From Pseudomonadota bacterium (GTDB taxonomy: Bacteria > Pseudomonadota > Alphaproteobacteria > UBA8366 > GCA-2717185), in the NCBI GenBank assembly GCA_027619655.1, contig JAQCHR010000184.1, positions 1-7,132 of the forward strand: DNA of 7,132 bases, in the 5' to 3' direction. A program made the position numbers and the translations under genes. Below, piece after piece: positions 6,350-7,132 of this stretch. Position 1 is the stretch's first letter, and every line of letters begins with the position of its first letter. The notes under the pieces are model-generated. The model saw only the letters and a program-made list of their open reading frames with translations, did not search any database and had not been told where the DNA came from.

Positions 6350-6394
6350 ATGCTATATGATCCACCGCCGGATTGGCCGGCATCCCGTTATTAG
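6350..6394 (+). other. Possible 14-codon upstream ORF before miaA
   Basis: The ATG at 6350 opens a short frame encoding MLYDPPPDWPASRY, ending at TAG 6392-6394, 42 nt before miaA. It contains a Pro-Pro-Pro stretch, which in general slows ribosomes. No Shine-Dalgarno precedes it and its start overlaps the TTGACA element, so it may be untranslated or a chance ORF. Confidence 0.15.
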
Positions 6395-6436
6395 AGTATC
6401 TGAACAGTCATCCCGCAACCGGTCCCGCAAGAGCTG

Positions 6437-7132
6437 ATGGTCCCCCAGGCAGAAACAGACACCCGGCCCGTCCTGATCGTCGCAGGGCCCACCGCAAGCG
6501 GCAAGTCCGCGCTGGCGCTTGCCGCCGCGCTGGTGTTCGACGGCGTCGTCATCAATGCCGACAGCATGCAGGTCTACCGGGAACTCCGGATTCTCACCGC
6601 ACGGCCGGACCCGGATGCCGAATTCCGCGTACCGCACCGGCTGTACGGCGCACTGTCCGTGCGCGACACCTGTTCGGCGGCACGCTGGCGCACCATGGCG
6701 GTCGCGGAAATCGCAGCGGCGCATCAAACGGACAGGTTGCCTGTCATCTGCGGCGGCACAGGCCTGTATCTGCGCGCGCTGACGGATGGCCTGTCCCCGA
6801 TTCCGGAAATCCCGGACCCAGTGCGCAAAGCGGTCAGGGAACGTCTCGCACGCGAGGGGGTGCCGACCCTGTATGCCGCACTGGAAGCGGTCGACCCCAT
6901 AACGGCCGCCAGGCTGCCGCCGGGCGACACGCAGCGCATCACCCGGGCACTGGAAGTGCATTCGGCGACAGGTCGCCCGCTTGCCGAATGGCAGGCGGTC
7001 CCGGCGGAAGGCCCGCCGCCAGGGCTGCGGTTCATGACGATCCTGCTGCAGCCGCCTCGCGCCGTTCTTTACGCGGCATGCAACGCGCGGCTGGAAACAA
7101 TGATGGCGGAAGGCGCACTGGCCGAGGTTCAG
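6437..7132 (+). CDS. miaA: tRNA dimethylallyltransferase MiaA, 3' end cut by window
   Basis: The first 232 residues of an enzyme that usually has about 300-320. MiaA transfers a dimethylallyl group to N6 of A37 in tRNAs reading codons that begin with U. Seen in order are a P-loop GPTASGKS (17-24), NADSMQVYREL (40-50) with the expected catalytic Asp42, TARPD (54-58), VPHRLYG (65-71), ICGGTGLYLRALTDGL (104-119) and DTQRITRALEVHSATGRPL (164-182), all standard MiaA signatures. The frame stays open to the last base, so the gene continues past the window. The ATG at 6437 is the first canonical start after the in-frame TGA at 6401. Its ribosome binding site is weak: AAGAG is only 3 nt upstream, so initiation may be inefficient. 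The gene is divergent from the crotonase. Confidence 0.95.
   Translation, partial: MVPQAETDTRPVLIVAGPTASGKSALALAAALVFDGVVINADSMQVYRELRILTARPDPDAEFRVPHRLYGALSVRDTCSAARWRTMAVAEIAAAHQTDRLPVICGGTGLYLRALTDGLSPIPEIPDPVRKAVRERLAREGVPTLYAALEAVDPITAARLPPGDTQRITRALEVHSATGRPLAEWQAVPAEGPPPGLRFMTILLQPPRAVLYAACNARLETMMAEGALAEVQ

Larger units (their letters stand above)
6274..6436. promoter_or_regulatory. Divergent intergenic region between the crotonase gene and miaA
   Basis: These 163 nt must hold the crotonase promoter and possibly a miaA promoter. On the plus strand a perfect -35-like TTGACA is at 6345-6350, but no good -10 lies 16-18 bp downstream (about 6367-6374 is GC-rich). An AT-rich TGCTATATGAT follows immediately at 6351-6361. 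GTCAAC (6291-6296) and GTTGAC (6344-6349) form a 6-bp inverted pair. A GGCGG-N5-CCGCC hairpin sits at 6313-6327. None is a firm promoter or operator call. Confidence 0.35.

Noticed and set aside
6345..6361. TTGACA plus TATATG/TATGAT as a complete sigma-70 promoter
   Set aside because: The two elements are almost adjacent rather than 16-18 bp apart, so they cannot serve as -35 and -10 of one promoter.
6353..6961. 202-aa minus-strand ORF
   Set aside because: It is antisense to miaA, whose P-loop and other signatures leave no doubt about the coding strand.

Overview
This is a GC-rich stretch of bacterial chromosome with tightly packed genes, long spurious antisense reading frames, Shine-Dalgarno-type starts and alphaproteobacterial-looking proteins. 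The MiaA fragment (YRELRILTARP and VPHRLYG segments) and the CoxL-type molybdoenzyme fit an alphaproteobacterium, possibly Rhodospirillales-like. That assignment is inference; no 16S or other taxonomic marker is present.

Layout. (1) 2-2305, +: a molybdopterin-binding large subunit of the xanthine dehydrogenase / aerobic CO dehydrogenase family, with the form II active-site loop AYRGAGR. Its FeS and FAD partner subunits are not in the window and may lie just upstream. (2) 2393-2941 and 2946-4106, +: a two-gene unit encoding a DUF1190 lipoprotein (YgiB) and a glutathionylspermidine-synthase-like ATP-grasp protein (YgiC), separated by 4 nt. (3) 4224-5444, +: a secreted GlpQ-like glycerophosphodiester phosphodiesterase with its own 117-nt upstream region. 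(4) 5473-6273, -: a crotonase-fold enoyl-CoA hydratase/isomerase, convergent with the phosphodiesterase. (5) 6437 to the window end, +: the first 232 codons of miaA (tRNA dimethylallyltransferase), divergent from the crotonase across a 163-nt intergenic region.

Functionally this looks like ordinary chromosomal housekeeping and catabolic content. It covers molybdenum hydroxylase chemistry, the poorly understood envelope-linked YgiB/YgiC pair, phosphodiester scavenging, acyl-CoA metabolism and tRNA modification. Only ygiB-ygiC forms a clear functional unit; the rest appear to be independent neighbours. I see no mobile element, CRISPR array, RNA gene, phage gene or defence system.

The points most worth a second look are modest. 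They are the uncharacterised YgiB/YgiC pair with its duplicated Cys motif and Met-rich segment, a crotonase lacking one of the two hydratase glutamates, phased GTCA half-sites resembling a Pho box before the phosphodiesterase, and a 14-codon proline-rich upstream ORF before miaA. I do not find convincing evidence of a new biological system here.
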